Assembly (NCBI GenBank): GCA_011526585.1
Contig: WYBB01000139.1
Coordinates: forward strand, 1 to 64,000
DNA length: 64,000 nucleotides
Source of the DNA: Deltaproteobacteria bacterium
Lineage (GTDB): Bacteria > Myxococcota_A > UBA9042 > PHBI01
Reading direction: 5' to 3'
The notes under the pieces were generated by a model. It was not told where the DNA came from. It searched no databases and was given only the letters and a program-made list of their open reading frames with translations. Of this stretch, positions 1 through 9,210 are shown one piece after another. Positions within the stretch are counted from its first letter, which is position 1; each line of letters opens with the position of its first letter. The position numbers and the translations under genes are program-made.

Positions 1-474
1 CATCGCAACCGAGCTCACGTCATGAGGACCCCCCTCACGTCGTGTAGTGCCTAGAGCCGGAGTGCGCCTTGCAACCGACTGATATCAGGCCGGTTCTCGG
101 AGGGCGGTGTCGAAGATGAGTCTGAGCGTCAAACTCGGAAGACGACCAAGGAACATCACGCCACCTCCTGCAGCCCGTCGAAAAGGGCGAAGCGAGAACT
201 TCCGATGCTGAGCCACCCGTCTACGCGGGCCGAGCCCCGAAGAGCCGCCCCGCGTCCCTGAGCACGTCCCGATCGCATGCCACGCGCACGCGCCCGGTCC
301 GACATTTCAAACACGCGGCTGACGAGGTCCGCGCACGGTGAAAGCTATGCCTGGGAATTCAGGGCGTCAAGCGAGGTGCAGCAAACTTCGCTGGAAATTC
401 GCTCATTGCAGGAAGCCAAGGGCGAGCGCTCGGTCGTTGCTCAGGCTTCACCCACGGGCCCGAGCGGCCTCTTG
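1..474. other. left-edge stretch without a supported gene
   Basis: No reading frame here has a plausible start, ribosome-binding site and recognisable product. The short frames over its right part look like mirror images of the downstream minus-strand gene. A GGCC-(CGAGC)-GGCC dyad lies just past the stop codon of that gene, at about 459-471, but it is short and has no T-tract, so I do not call it a terminator. Nothing else was recognised. Confidence 0.5.
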
Positions 475-1758
475 CTACTCGGCGCAGCAGAAATCGACGC
501 AGCACTCGTCGCCCAGGCGGACCTGGCTGTCGCCGACGGTCGCGGGCATACGGTAGACGGGCGAGCTGACATCGCCGACCGAGGCGACGACGGTGCCGTC
601 GCCGAGGTCGCGGAAGAGCACCTGGCCGGCGACGGTCGGGACCTGCCCCTGGCACAGGCGTGAGCCGGGAATGGTGGTGCTGCCGTCGTCACAGTCGAGC
701 GCGTAGGTGAAGGTGGGCGAGTCCTCGCCCGGGCGCACGTAGCCGGTCTCGACCTTGCTGCCGGCGACGTCCATGGCGTTGCGCGGCGGGTCGCAGGCGA
801 TCTCGGTGCCGTCGGCGGAAAACGGCAGGCTGTAGCGTACGATCGGATAGACGCTGTCGCCAGGGACCCGGCCGGTGCTCCAGTAGCTCGCGGCCGCCGT
901 GCCGGTCGCCTCGATGACGCAACCCTCCTCGTAGGTGGCGAGGTGGGCGACGTCGATGCCGATGGCGATGTCGGTGTAGCATTTGTCGAATTCGTCGCCG
1001 CCGAGCGCCTCGGTGCCGCGGTAGATCGCCCACTGATAGATCAGCTCGGGGCGCGCGCCCTGCTGGCCGGGCTCGCCGCTGGGCTCGAGCGTCCAGCGGT
1101 CCTCGCCGCAGGTGATGGTGATCGGTGACAGATAGAGGAACGAGCCCGTCTCGCCGGTGCCGCTGGTGCAGGCCAGCGCGAGCACCATGGTCGGGCCGCG
1201 CTGGCCGTCTTCGTCGTGCAGGAGGTGCATGGGGCCGTCGGCGTAGGCGCAGTCGAGCTTGGCCGAGCAGAAGACGTCGTCGAAATTGACGGCGATGTCG
1301 AAGAAGCCCTGATTCGCGTCGCGCATGATCGCCAGGTTGATCGTCACGAGCGTGTCGGCGTTTTCGACGCACTCGGCGCTGATCGCGATCGGATCGCCGG
1401 CCGGGGCGGGGTTGACGTACTCGTCGGGGTCGAGCGGCGTGCCCGGCGTCGTGTAGAGCGCGAGCAGCTCGAGCTCGACGGTGTTGTGGTCGGTCGAGGC
1501 GTCACACGGCGCGATGTAGGTCGCGGCGCCGCGCCCGTCGCCGTAGTCGCGCGAGCTGATGGTGACGGTGGTGACCTCTTCACGCGGGCTCGCCTGGTTC
1601 CAGATCGTGATGCGGTAGTCGGCGTCGACGATCCCCGGCAGGGTGAGCGGTGTCACGCTCACCTGGAGGTTCGTGCGCGTGCCTTCGGAGGGGAGCTTCT
1701 CGCCCGAGCAGGCGCCGAGCGCGAGGCCGATCGTCGGCCACCAGATTCGGGGGGTCAT
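475..1758 (-). CDS. hypothetical lipoprotein, 427 aa
   Basis: Predicted exported lipoprotein of unknown function. The start at 1758 gives a short signal peptide (residues 1-16) ending in the lipobox LGAC, with Cys17 as the lipidation site; upstream in-frame sequence is arginine-rich and not signal-like. The mature part is acidic, rich in Thr, Asp and Gly, and has scattered Cys pairs, which suggests disulfide-stabilised beta domains outside the cytoplasm. The C-terminus is unusually Cys-dense (ECCVDFCCAE). Its ATG overlaps the stop codon of the upstream 1509-residue secreted protein in an ATGA (1755-1758), so the two are very probably translated from one message and may form one surface assembly. 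I recognise no known family. Gene and lipidation are well supported; role unknown. Confidence 0.8.
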   Translation of the reverse strand: MTPRIWWPTIGLALGACSGEKLPSEGTRTNLQVSVTPLTLPGIVDADYRITIWNQASPREEVTTVTISSRDYGDGRGAATYIAPCDASTDHNTVELELLALYTTPGTPLDPDEYVNPAPAGDPIAISAECVENADTLVTINLAIMRDANQGFFDIAVNFDDVFCSAKLDCAYADGPMHLLHDEDGQRGPTMVLALACTSGTGETGSFLYLSPITITCGEDRWTLEPSGEPGQQGARPELIYQWAIYRGTEALGGDEFDKCYTDIAIGIDVAHLATYEEGCVIEATGTAAASYWSTGRVPGDSVYPIVRYSLPFSADGTEIACDPPRNAMDVAGSKVETGYVRPGEDSPTFTYALDCDDGSTTIPGSRLCQGQVPTVAGQVLFRDLGDGTVVASVGDVSSPVYRMPATVGDSQVRLGDECCVDFCCAE

Positions 1759-4700
1759 CGCGCACCTCCGCACGTCAGTTCGGGTCTCACCTTGAGGACC
1801 TCCACGCCTTCGACGAGCTCGGTCTCGCAGGTGAGCGTGGCGGCGTCGTGATCGAAGTCGCAGGCGATCGAGCCGACCGGCGCGCCCTCGGTGTCGTCGA
1901 CGATCGCGTAGACGCGCGTGGGCACGTCGTCGTCGGGCGCGCACGGTACGTGCTCGTAGGCGCAGGCGCCGGTCGCCGGGTCGCAGGCGCCGGCTTCGGA
2001 CTCGCAGACGTCGGTGTCCTGGTTGCAGGTCTGGGCCGGCACGAGGTCGACGACACTGCAGGTCGCGGCCTGGCCGGCGACCGACGGGGAGGGCGGCGGC
2101 ACGCAGTCGACCTCGACGCAGAGGTTGTCGCTCGTGCACTCACAGGTGTTGCCAAAGCTCGTCATGGTGTGGCTCGCCTCGAAACCGAGCGGGCCGAGCG
2201 TGCGCGCGGGCGGGGCCGTGGGGTCGCCGAAGGTGTGCTGCCAGGTCAGCGTCGCGAAGGTGCCCGGGTAGGTCGGCGCGAGCTCGATGGCCTGTGGGGC
2301 GGGCAGACGCTCGGTGGCGGTGACGATCTGGCCGGGCCAGACCTGCACGGTGGCGGTGCCGTCCGCGGCGGTGGTGACGAGCTTGGGCGCGTTGTCGACG
2401 CGGTCGGTCGGGAAGTCGAGCGAGGTGCCGGGGTCGAAGGTGAGATCGAGCTGCCAGCCGGCGAGATCGGGCTCGCTCGTCGGAACGGTGGACTGGCTGT
2501 CACTGCGATCCGGGTCGAGGTACTTGTGCACGGTGAGGGTGGCCGGGCACTCGCCGAGGTAGGCGGGGTTCGAGTCGTTGCCGGTCGAGTAGGGCAGCGT
2601 GACCGCGCGGATGAGCGCGTTGCTCACGATCGTGTCGCCGATGGCGTCGTCGTCGAGCGAGGACACGGCGAGGTCGATGCGCACCTCGGCGTCGTCGTAC
2701 CAGGCGGGAAGCGCGTTGGCCGCGATCGCTTCGTCGGCGTAGCGGATGCGCACGGCGCGCACGGCGGCGGGGTCGCCGCCCAGGCCGAGGTAGGTGGCGA
2801 GATCTTGCCACTCGGTCGCCGGGTCGAGCGGCGGGGTGGTGCTGGTCGTGATCTCGGTGAAGTGGGTCGTGCCGGGCGGCGCGGAGCCCGGGGGCTCGAC
2901 GAGGCCGGCGAATCTGACCTGGCGGCCGTCGGCGGTGAGCTGGGGCACGTTGAAGATCGCGGTCGTGCCGTAGACGGTGGCGCCGCCGATGTTGCGGTAG
3001 TTCATGAGGAACGAGGGCGAGGTCGAGCCCGCGACGCAGATCGGACGCACGACGACCTCGACGCCGGCGGTCTGCGGGACCTGCACGTCAATCGAAGCGA
3101 TGCGGTAGTCGTCCGGATCGTCGACGGTCTTGTCGTCGTCGAGGCCATCGTAGTTGGCGCCGCGTACGACGGCCTGGCCGCGATAGAGCTGGTTCTGCAC
3201 GAAGGGAAAGCCCGCGCGGTTGATCATGCCGACCTCGACGACGCGGTTCAAGCCTGCGCAGGTGCTCAGGTAAACCGGATCGTCGGCGGGGAAGGACACG
3301 GCGACGCGCCAGTGGCTCTTGAGCGGATCGGGATCCTCGAACCACTCGAGGGACGTGACGAGGTTGCCCTCGTCGAGGCCGAGGTCGCCGAGCTTGGGCG
3401 TGCAGGCGTTGGGATAGACGCGCACGGCGTTGGCGATCGGTCCGGGCGTGAGCCCGACGGTGTTGGCGGGCACGTCGACCGGCGCCATCCAGAAGGGTTG
3501 GCTGGGGTACGGTGTCACGCGGTCGGTCGCCATGGGCGGCGAGGTGAGGTTCGGCACCGCGATCGGGTCGAAGCCGGGCGGCAGGTGGAGCGTGATGCGT
3601 GGATCCTGCACCTCGGCCACCGTCGCCCAGAACTCCATGCCGATCCAGCCAGCCTTGTCCTGCTGCTGCACGTGGCTGTTCGTGATCGCGCCGAGGTGGA
3701 GGAGCGGCCGGCTGTCGATGTTGAGCAGGTGGTTGATGACGGCGGGGTAGGGATCGGGATGGCCGTCGCTGTCGATGCCGTCGGGGTAGGTGTGGTCTGG
3801 GAGATCGCGCGGCGGGAGCGGCTCGTCCGGGCCGTCCGGATCGAAGCGACCGCCGGACAGACGTGCGAAGTTGCGCGTGTTGACGATGCCGATCTCGGCG
3901 GGGGGGCGGAGGTTGGTGAGCAGGATGCGCCAGGAGAAGGACGTGGGCGGCAGCGGCCCGTTGTCGGCCTCGCAGCCTGGTGGCGGATCTTCGCCGCTCA
4001 GGCTGCAGGGGTTGGCCCAGCCATCGACGCCATCGGTGGAGGGGTGGTCGGTGCGCCAGAGGAGCGCGGTGATCTCGCGGGGCACGACGAGCTTGCCGTC
4101 GCACTCCGGGTCGCCGAGCTCATAGTGGGTCCAGACACCGCCCACCTGTCTGGGGTTGCAGACGTCTGCGGCGCTGATGCAGCCCATGCGTTGGTCGGGG
4201 TTCCAGCCGACGGCTCCGTAAGGATCGCCCGGGCTCCAGGGTGCGGTCGGATCCATCTCCATGGGGTCGGGCAACCAGGGGAACCCGGGCGTCGCCACAT
4301 GGCGGTACTCGCGCGGGGCGCCGAAGTAGCAGGGCGTGCCGCAGTCGGCGGAGCAGGTCTCGGGCGTCTCGTCGTGGGTGCAGCGGCCGTCACCGCAGAC
4401 CGCCGGGCAGTCGGCGGGACAGCGGAGCGCTTCGCCGCTCGTGCAGGTGCCGTCTCCGCAGATGATGGTGCCACTGCTCAGCGTGCAGTCGGCGGGGCAG
4501 CTCGTGGCGTCCTCGTCGGAGGCGCAGAAGGTATCGCCACAGCGGCTGCCGCAGTCCGCTTCGCAGACGACCGTGCTCTCGCCGCTCTCGCACAGCTCGT
4601 TGGCGCAGAGGCGCGTGCTGGAGGCGCCGTCGTCGCAGTCGCCGTCGATCTGAGGGTCCCAGTCGGGCGTGACCCCGGTCCGCGGCAGGATGCAGAACCA

Positions 4701-6284
4701 CGGCTCGCCGAAGGCCGGGTCGCCATCGTTGCCCGGGAGCGCCGGGGCATAGGGCAGGCCAAGGTTCACCCAGGCGATGCCATCGGGATTGGACTGGACG
4801 TGCTGGGGCAGCGCGGAAAAGAGCTGGGTGAACGGTGGGATGAAGTCGACGACCGCGGTCTCGCCGTGCGCGAGCACGCCGGGCGACGGACGAAAATGGA
4901 CATCCCAGGCGAGGTTGGCGCCGGGACCGGTGCGGTTGCCCGAGGAGCGCTCGAAGTTGTCATGCTTGAAGTTGTTTGGCACGCCGTCGGTGCCGCAGCC
5001 CGCGAGGTCGAGGCCCAGGGAGAAGAACCAGTTGCCGCCCTGAGCCTGCGGATACCTGACCGTGTGCTGCACGAAGCCATCGGGGGTCTCCGGGTCGGTC
5101 GACACGATGCGCTCGAGGCCGGAGGCGACGACCTGACCGTCGCCGAGCGCGCTCGGGAAGTCGAAGGGGCTCGTGGTTGGATCGGCGTCGACGATCGGCA
5201 GGCGCGAGCACGGCACGAGCACATCCACCGCCACCGCGCTGGCGTTGTGAGAAGTGCCCGCCGCGGTCTGATACCAGCTCGTAGCGTTGCCCGAGGCGGC
5301 TAGCGCATAGGAACCAGTCTGGTCGAAGGTGACGCGCAGATTGCCGCCGAGGGATCCGAGGGACGGGGCCTCGTCGATGATCCAACCGGCGCTGCCTTCG
5401 CCTTCGGCATCGTAGAATGCGCCGCTCCCGAAGCGCGCGCCGTAGAAGTGGACCCAGTCGGGTAGCGCGATGTCCACGACGACGTTCTCGAGCAGATTGC
5501 CGCCGACACGCTCGGAGGTCGCCTGGTCGAAGTGGTTGGGGTCGGTGAGCTTGGGATCGTACTCGGGCGAGGTCAAGGCCGGTGGGTCGGTGAAGTCGCC
5601 CGGGCGGATGTAGTTGGCCGGGATGAAGTAGAGGCGGTGGCGGCGTCCCTTGATGTAGTTGCCGTTGCCGTCGGGCACGTAGCCGTAGCCCCCATTGATG
5701 CGCTGGAGCTGCTCGAGACGCAGGTTGGCCTCGCCGTCGATGATGGCGGTGTGTTCGTCTTCGTGCAGGAGCATCGCGCTGTCGACATCGCGCTTCGTCT
5801 CGAGGCGGGCGTGGAAGCGCGCGGCGTAGCCATCGGGGGTATCGCCGCGCTGTGAGCGCAGGGCGACCCAGACGTTTTCGACGCTGTTCTCGGCGGCGTC
5901 CTGGACCCAGGGTGCGCGCACCCACTCGCAGCGGACCCTCCACGGGTTGGCCTGGAGGAGCTCGCAGCTGCCCGACCAGGTTGCGTTGGAGAAGACCGAG
6001 CCGGTGCCGAGGAAGTAATCCGAGCTCTCCAGCACGAGACGGGCACCGATCGGCTGGCCGCTGTCGGGATCGGTGAAGCCGTAGCTACCGTTGAGGAAGC
6101 GGTAGTTGACGTAGACCACGTGGGTCGAGCCCGTGATCATCTCGGTCGGCGTCTCCGGGCTGAACTGCACGCAGGCCGCCTGGCCGCAGTCGATCGTCTC
6201 CTGGGCGCGCACCTGCGAATGGGTGAGCGCGCAGACGGCGGCGACGGCGAGCACGCCGAGCGTAGGGAAGTGATAACGAGGCAT
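1755..6284 (-). CDS. large secreted Cys-rich multidomain protein, 1509 aa
   Basis: Secreted or surface protein of unknown function. The start at 6284 gives a typical Sec signal peptide (MPRYHFP, then a hydrophobic run, cleaved near VRAQ). Residues about 30-550 look like beta-rich adhesin-type sequence. Residues about 560-650 contain at least four copies of the motif CGDGxCxxxExxxxCxxDC, a cysteine repeat common in large myxobacterial surface proteins. Residues about 1245-1330 resemble a prealbumin/SpaA-like module (a TTAADGTATVQVWPGQ core). The tail is again Cys-rich. No LPXTG, MYXO-CTERM or autotransporter end is visible, so how it is retained is unclear. It is the first gene of a two-gene unit with the following lipoprotein. 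The ribosome-binding site is weak; the start rests on the signal peptide. Confidence 0.82.
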   Translation of the reverse strand: MPRYHFPTLGVLAVAAVCALTHSQVRAQETIDCGQAACVQFSPETPTEMITGSTHVVYVNYRFLNGSYGFTDPDSGQPIGARLVLESSDYFLGTGSVFSNATWSGSCELLQANPWRVRCEWVRAPWVQDAAENSVENVWVALRSQRGDTPDGYAARFHARLETKRDVDSAMLLHEDEHTAIIDGEANLRLEQLQRINGGYGYVPDGNGNYIKGRRHRLYFIPANYIRPGDFTDPPALTSPEYDPKLTDPNHFDQATSERVGGNLLENVVVDIALPDWVHFYGARFGSGAFYDAEGEGSAGWIIDEAPSLGSLGGNLRVTFDQTGSYALAASGNATSWYQTAAGTSHNASAVAVDVLVPCSRLPIVDADPTTSPFDFPSALGDGQVVASGLERIVSTDPETPDGFVQHTVRYPQAQGGNWFFSLGLDLAGCGTDGVPNNFKHDNFERSSGNRTGPGANLAWDVHFRPSPGVLAHGETAVVDFIPPFTQLFSALPQHVQSNPDGIAWVNLGLPYAPALPGNDGDPAFGEPWFCILPRTGVTPDWDPQIDGDCDDGASSTRLCANELCESGESTVVCEADCGSRCGDTFCASDEDATSCPADCTLSSGTIICGDGTCTSGEALRCPADCPAVCGDGRCTHDETPETCSADCGTPCYFGAPREYRHVATPGFPWLPDPMEMDPTAPWSPGDPYGAVGWNPDQRMGCISAADVCNPRQVGGVWTHYELGDPECDGKLVVPREITALLWRTDHPSTDGVDGWANPCSLSGEDPPPGCEADNGPLPPTSFSWRILLTNLRPPAEIGIVNTRNFARLSGGRFDPDGPDEPLPPRDLPDHTYPDGIDSDGHPDPYPAVINHLLNIDSRPLLHLGAITNSHVQQQDKAGWIGMEFWATVAEVQDPRITLHLPPGFDPIAVPNLTSPPMATDRVTPYPSQPFWMAPVDVPANTVGLTPGPIANAVRVYPNACTPKLGDLGLDEGNLVTSLEWFEDPDPLKSHWRVAVSFPADDPVYLSTCAGLNRVVEVGMINRAGFPFVQNQLYRGQAVVRGANYDGLDDDKTVDDPDDYRIASIDVQVPQTAGVEVVVRPICVAGSTSPSFLMNYRNIGGATVYGTTAIFNVPQLTADGRQVRFAGLVEPPGSAPPGTTHFTEITTSTTPPLDPATEWQDLATYLGLGGDPAAVRAVRIRYADEAIAANALPAWYDDAEVRIDLAVSSLDDDAIGDTIVSNALIRAVTLPYSTGNDSNPAYLGECPATLTVHKYLDPDRSDSQSTVPTSEPDLAGWQLDLTFDPGTSLDFPTDRVDNAPKLVTTAADGTATVQVWPGQIVTATERLPAPQAIELAPTYPGTFATLTWQHTFGDPTAPPARTLGPLGFEASHTMTSFGNTCECTSDNLCVEVDCVPPPSPSVAGQAATCSVVDLVPAQTCNQDTDVCESEAGACDPATGACAYEHVPCAPDDDVPTRVYAIVDDTEGAPVGSIACDFDHDAATLTCETELVEGVEVLKVRPELTCGGAR

Positions 6285-6408
6285 TCCGCACCAGCCTTGG
6301 GTCTGACGGAGCGAACGACGGTGGCGCGCGACAGCCCGCATCGACGTGTCGCTTCGCACCGTTGTTCCCTTCGTGGATCGGCCGAGTTGGAGCTGAGATC
6401 AAGGCTCG

Positions 6409-6434
6409 GGCGCGCGCGAGATCTGGCGCGCGCC
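6409..6434. promoter_or_regulatory. inverted repeat in divergent promoter region
   Basis: Perfect 9-bp arms GGCGCGCGC (6409-6417) and GCGCGCGCC (6426-6434) flank an 8-nt spacer. It lies between two divergently transcribed genes, about 125 bp from the minus-strand start and 137 bp from the plus-strand start, so it is not a terminator. It could be an operator or an mRNA hairpin. The arms are low-complexity GC, so chance is possible. Confidence 0.4.
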
Positions 6435-6468
6435 GGAAAGTTGCGGCATTTCAGCGTCTTCGATGCCG

Positions 6469-6484
6469 ACGTAAGGTCTTACGT
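6469..6484. promoter_or_regulatory. 16-bp operator-like palindrome
   Basis: ACGTAAGGTCTTACGT has perfect 7-bp arms (ACGTAAG / CTTACGT) around a 2-bp centre. It is A/T-rich against its surroundings and sits 86 bp upstream of the kinase gene and 185 bp upstream of the divergent secreted-protein gene. Dimeric regulators bind sites of this shape; the regulator is unknown. Confidence 0.5.
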
Positions 6485-6570
6485 GGCGCGGCCTCCGGGC
6501 AGGGTGTGCGAGATCGTGCGACGGCCGGACCGGCGCGACCTGAGCGCGCCCGGCGAGGTAGACTCCAGAC

Positions 6571-9207
6571 GTGGCTGAGGACCGATCGGATCCCGCGGCG
6601 GGGGTGGCGTGGTTGAGCGAGCTCTTGCTGAGCGGGCTCCACCCGAGCGAGCTCACGTCGGGCACGACCCCGGCACGGGGCGACGTGACCTGGGCCGAGC
6701 CGCTGATCGGTCGACGGCTCGGGGGCTTCGTCGTGCGTGGCATCCTCGGTCAGGGCGGTATGGGGCTGGTGCTGCTCGCCGACGACGCCGCGCTCGGACG
6801 CGAGGTGGCGCTCAAGGTGTTGCGGCCGGACCTGCGCGGCAAGGTGGCGCTGCTCGAGGAGGCGCGCGTGGCGGCCGGGCTCCGGCACCCGGGGATCGCG
6901 GTCGTGTACGGCGTCGGGCGCGAGCACGGGCTCGACTTCATCGTGATGGAGCGCATCGGTGGCCGCTCGCTGCGGGCGCTCATCGCCGAGGGCGCGATCA
7001 CGATGACCGCGAAGCTGGAGGTGCTGGCGCAGGTCGCCGAGGCGTTGGCGTTTGCGCACGCGCAGGGCTTCGCCCACCGCGATCTCAAGCCCGACAACGT
7101 CATGGTCGAGCCGGACGGGCGCGCCAGGCTGCTCGACTTCGGGCTGGCGGCGCCGGCGGGCTCGCGCACCGCGCTGGCGGCCAGTACGCCGGCCTATCGC
7201 GACCCGGCGTCGCCGGTGCAGCGCTCGGACGTGCGCGCCGACGTGTGGGCGTTCGGGGTGATGGCCTTCGAGGTGTTGCGAGAACGCCTGCCGGGTCCCG
7301 ACGAGGCGGTGAGCCTGCCGGCGCTCGCGCCGCGCGCGCGGCGGCGCGCCTTGGAGCGCTTGATCGGCGCGTGTCTCTCGCGCGATCCCGAAGCGCGGCC
7401 GCGTGATGGCGCGGCGCTGGCGGCGGGCATGCGCCGGGCCCTGGCCGCGCGAGGGCGCTGGCGGTGGACGGCGTCGATCGCGATCCTCGGCGCCGCGCTG
7501 GTGGTCCTGATCGCGGCGTGGCCGCGCACGGCGCCCGAAGGTGCGCGGGTCGAGCGCCTCACCTCGCGTATCGACGACATCCCGATCGAGCTCGCGGCGC
7601 TGGCCCCCGACGGCGAGCGCGTGGCGCTGGTCGACGGCCAGGGCTTGATGATCATGGACGTCGCGACGCGCACCCTGACGCGTCATGCGCTGGAGGCGTC
7701 GCGCTCGTTCCGCTATGGCGTCATCACCTGGCGCGCCGACGGGAGCGGCGTCGAGCTCGTCAACGCGATCGGGCGCGACGCGTTGCGCTATCGCGTCGAG
7801 CTGCCGGGTGGCGCTTCCCGCCACGAGATCGCCGAGGGCAAGGTCACGCGCGACGGCGTGCACGAGCTCGGCTGGGAGATCGCCGAGCATCGCTTCCTCA
7901 CCGGGCGACGCGGGGAAGCGCCGCGGGTGGTCACGGGGCTCGAGCGGGTCATGCGCCATGCGGTCTCGCTCTCCCCCGACGGGCGACGCGCGGCGGTGAT
8001 CGTCGCGCCGCTGTCCGCGAGCCTCGAGGCGCGCCTGGCGGTGATCGATCTCGCGACGGCGCGGGCGGAGGGGATCCTCGAGACGCCGCGCCTCTTGATG
8101 GACAACCTGCAGAGCGCGGTCGCGTGGCGTGGTGACGACGTGCTCGTCTTCGGGCTCCGCGGCGACGAGAGGGCGCGTGGCGGGGATCTCTGGGCGATGC
8201 CGGCGGTCGTCGGTGAGACGCCGCGCCGATTGACGACCTGGGACGCGGTGCACTTCGGACATCTGTCCGTCAGCGACGACGGCCGGCGCGCGGTGGTGAT
8301 CGCGACCGAGCAGCAGACCGACGTGTGGATGGCGCGGGTCGACTGGGGCGAGGGGGACGCGCTCGTCGACGCGCGGCGCGTGACCTGGGACGACGGTGAG
8401 GAGCGCCCCTCGGGCTGGTCCGCCGACGGGCGCGCGCTCTACTACATGGTGCGGCGCGTCGGCGGGATCGAGGCGCGTCGGATCACGGTCATGGAGGGTG
8501 AGCCCTGGTCGACCGGTGCCGACGAGGTCGTCGGTCGCGAGCACTGGCCCGTCGAGGACGGCGGCGGCGCGCAACTCGGGTGGCGTCCGGTCGACGGCGG
8601 GCTGAGCCTCGTGCGCGTCGACGCCGGTGGGGTGGGCACGACGTTGGGTCTGACGGTGCCGGGCGGCTCCGAGATCGGGCGGCCCGGGCCGGCGAGCGCG
8701 TGGTTTCGCTGCGCGCCGGGGGCGTCCGGCGGCTGCCTCGTCGCGCGCGCCGACGCGGACGCGCTGCGCTTCTTCGCGCTCGATGGCGGAGCGGCGGTGG
8801 GCCCCGAGCGCTTCAGCCTGCCGCCGAGCGAGTATGCGGCGGTCTCGCGCTGGGACCTCGACGCCGAGGGTCGCACCCTGCTGGCGGTCGCCGGGCCTTA
8901 CGTGCGGCGCTTCGATCTCGCCGGCCAGGCGATCGAGGGCGGCGCGATCAGGCTGCCGTGCTGGCCGCAGCACCCCGCCGCGGCGCGCGGCGGGAGCCCG
9001 GACTTCATCAGCGCGACCTGCATCGAGCGACCGGGCTACCGCCTCTTCGCCGTCGGCGCGGATCGGGTGCCGCGCGTGGTGCGGCAGAGCGATCACCGCT
9101 GGTATGCGCACCCGATGCTCTCGCCCGACGGGCGCTTCCTCGCCTGGGCCGAGCGCGCGTTCCAGACCGACGTCTGGCTGATCGAATTACCGGAGGAGAT
9201 CCCGTAG
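6571..9207 (+). CDS. membrane Ser/Thr protein kinase with C-terminal beta-propeller
   Basis: Eukaryote-like (Hanks-type) protein kinase fused to an extracytoplasmic TolB/WD-like propeller, 878 aa. The kinase domain spans about residues 50-290: glycine loop GQGGMG (60-65), VALK lysine Lys82, HRDLKPDN (169-176) and DFG (189-191), so it looks catalytically intact. One membrane segment follows at about 298-318, after WRW. The remaining 550 residues contain repeated blades with LSPDG, LAPDG and SVSDDG motifs, as in TolB-type sensors. This suggests that the propeller senses something outside and the kinase signals inside. The start is a GTG with a poor ribosome-binding site. Transcription diverges from the secreted-protein pair; the stop is 3 bp from the convergent lipoprotein gene. 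Confidence 0.9.
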   Translation: MAEDRSDPAAGVAWLSELLLSGLHPSELTSGTTPARGDVTWAEPLIGRRLGGFVVRGILGQGGMGLVLLADDAALGREVALKVLRPDLRGKVALLEEARVAAGLRHPGIAVVYGVGREHGLDFIVMERIGGRSLRALIAEGAITMTAKLEVLAQVAEALAFAHAQGFAHRDLKPDNVMVEPDGRARLLDFGLAAPAGSRTALAASTPAYRDPASPVQRSDVRADVWAFGVMAFEVLRERLPGPDEAVSLPALAPRARRRALERLIGACLSRDPEARPRDGAALAAGMRRALAARGRWRWTASIAILGAALVVLIAAWPRTAPEGARVERLTSRIDDIPIELAALAPDGERVALVDGQGLMIMDVATRTLTRHALEASRSFRYGVITWRADGSGVELVNAIGRDALRYRVELPGGASRHEIAEGKVTRDGVHELGWEIAEHRFLTGRRGEAPRVVTGLERVMRHAVSLSPDGRRAAVIVAPLSASLEARLAVIDLATARAEGILETPRLLMDNLQSAVAWRGDDVLVFGLRGDERARGGDLWAMPAVVGETPRRLTTWDAVHFGHLSVSDDGRRAVVIATEQQTDVWMARVDWGEGDALVDARRVTWDDGEERPSGWSADGRALYYMVRRVGGIEARRITVMEGEPWSTGADEVVGREHWPVEDGGGAQLGWRPVDGGLSLVRVDAGGVGTTLGLTVPGGSEIGRPGPASAWFRCAPGASGGCLVARADADALRFFALDGGAAVGPERFSLPPSEYAAVSRWDLDAEGRTLLAVAGPYVRRFDLAGQAIEGGAIRLPCWPQHPAAARGGSPDFISATCIERPGYRLFAVGADRVPRVVRQSDHRWYAHPMLSPDGRFLAWAERAFQTDVWLIELPEEIP

Positions 9208-9210
9208 CGC

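Noticed and set aside
277..663. Short plus-strand frames at the left edge
   Set aside because: No ribosome-binding site, no recognisable product, and they overlap the 3' end of the minus-strand lipoprotein gene.
1650..5303. A 1217-codon plus-strand open frame
   Set aside because: Antisense to the secreted Cys-rich protein; its product is Gly/Arg/Ala/Val/Asp low complexity without a start signal or domain.
6451..9111. An 886-codon minus-strand open frame
   Set aside because: Antisense to the intact Ser/Thr kinase; its product is Arg/His/Asp-rich with no family features.
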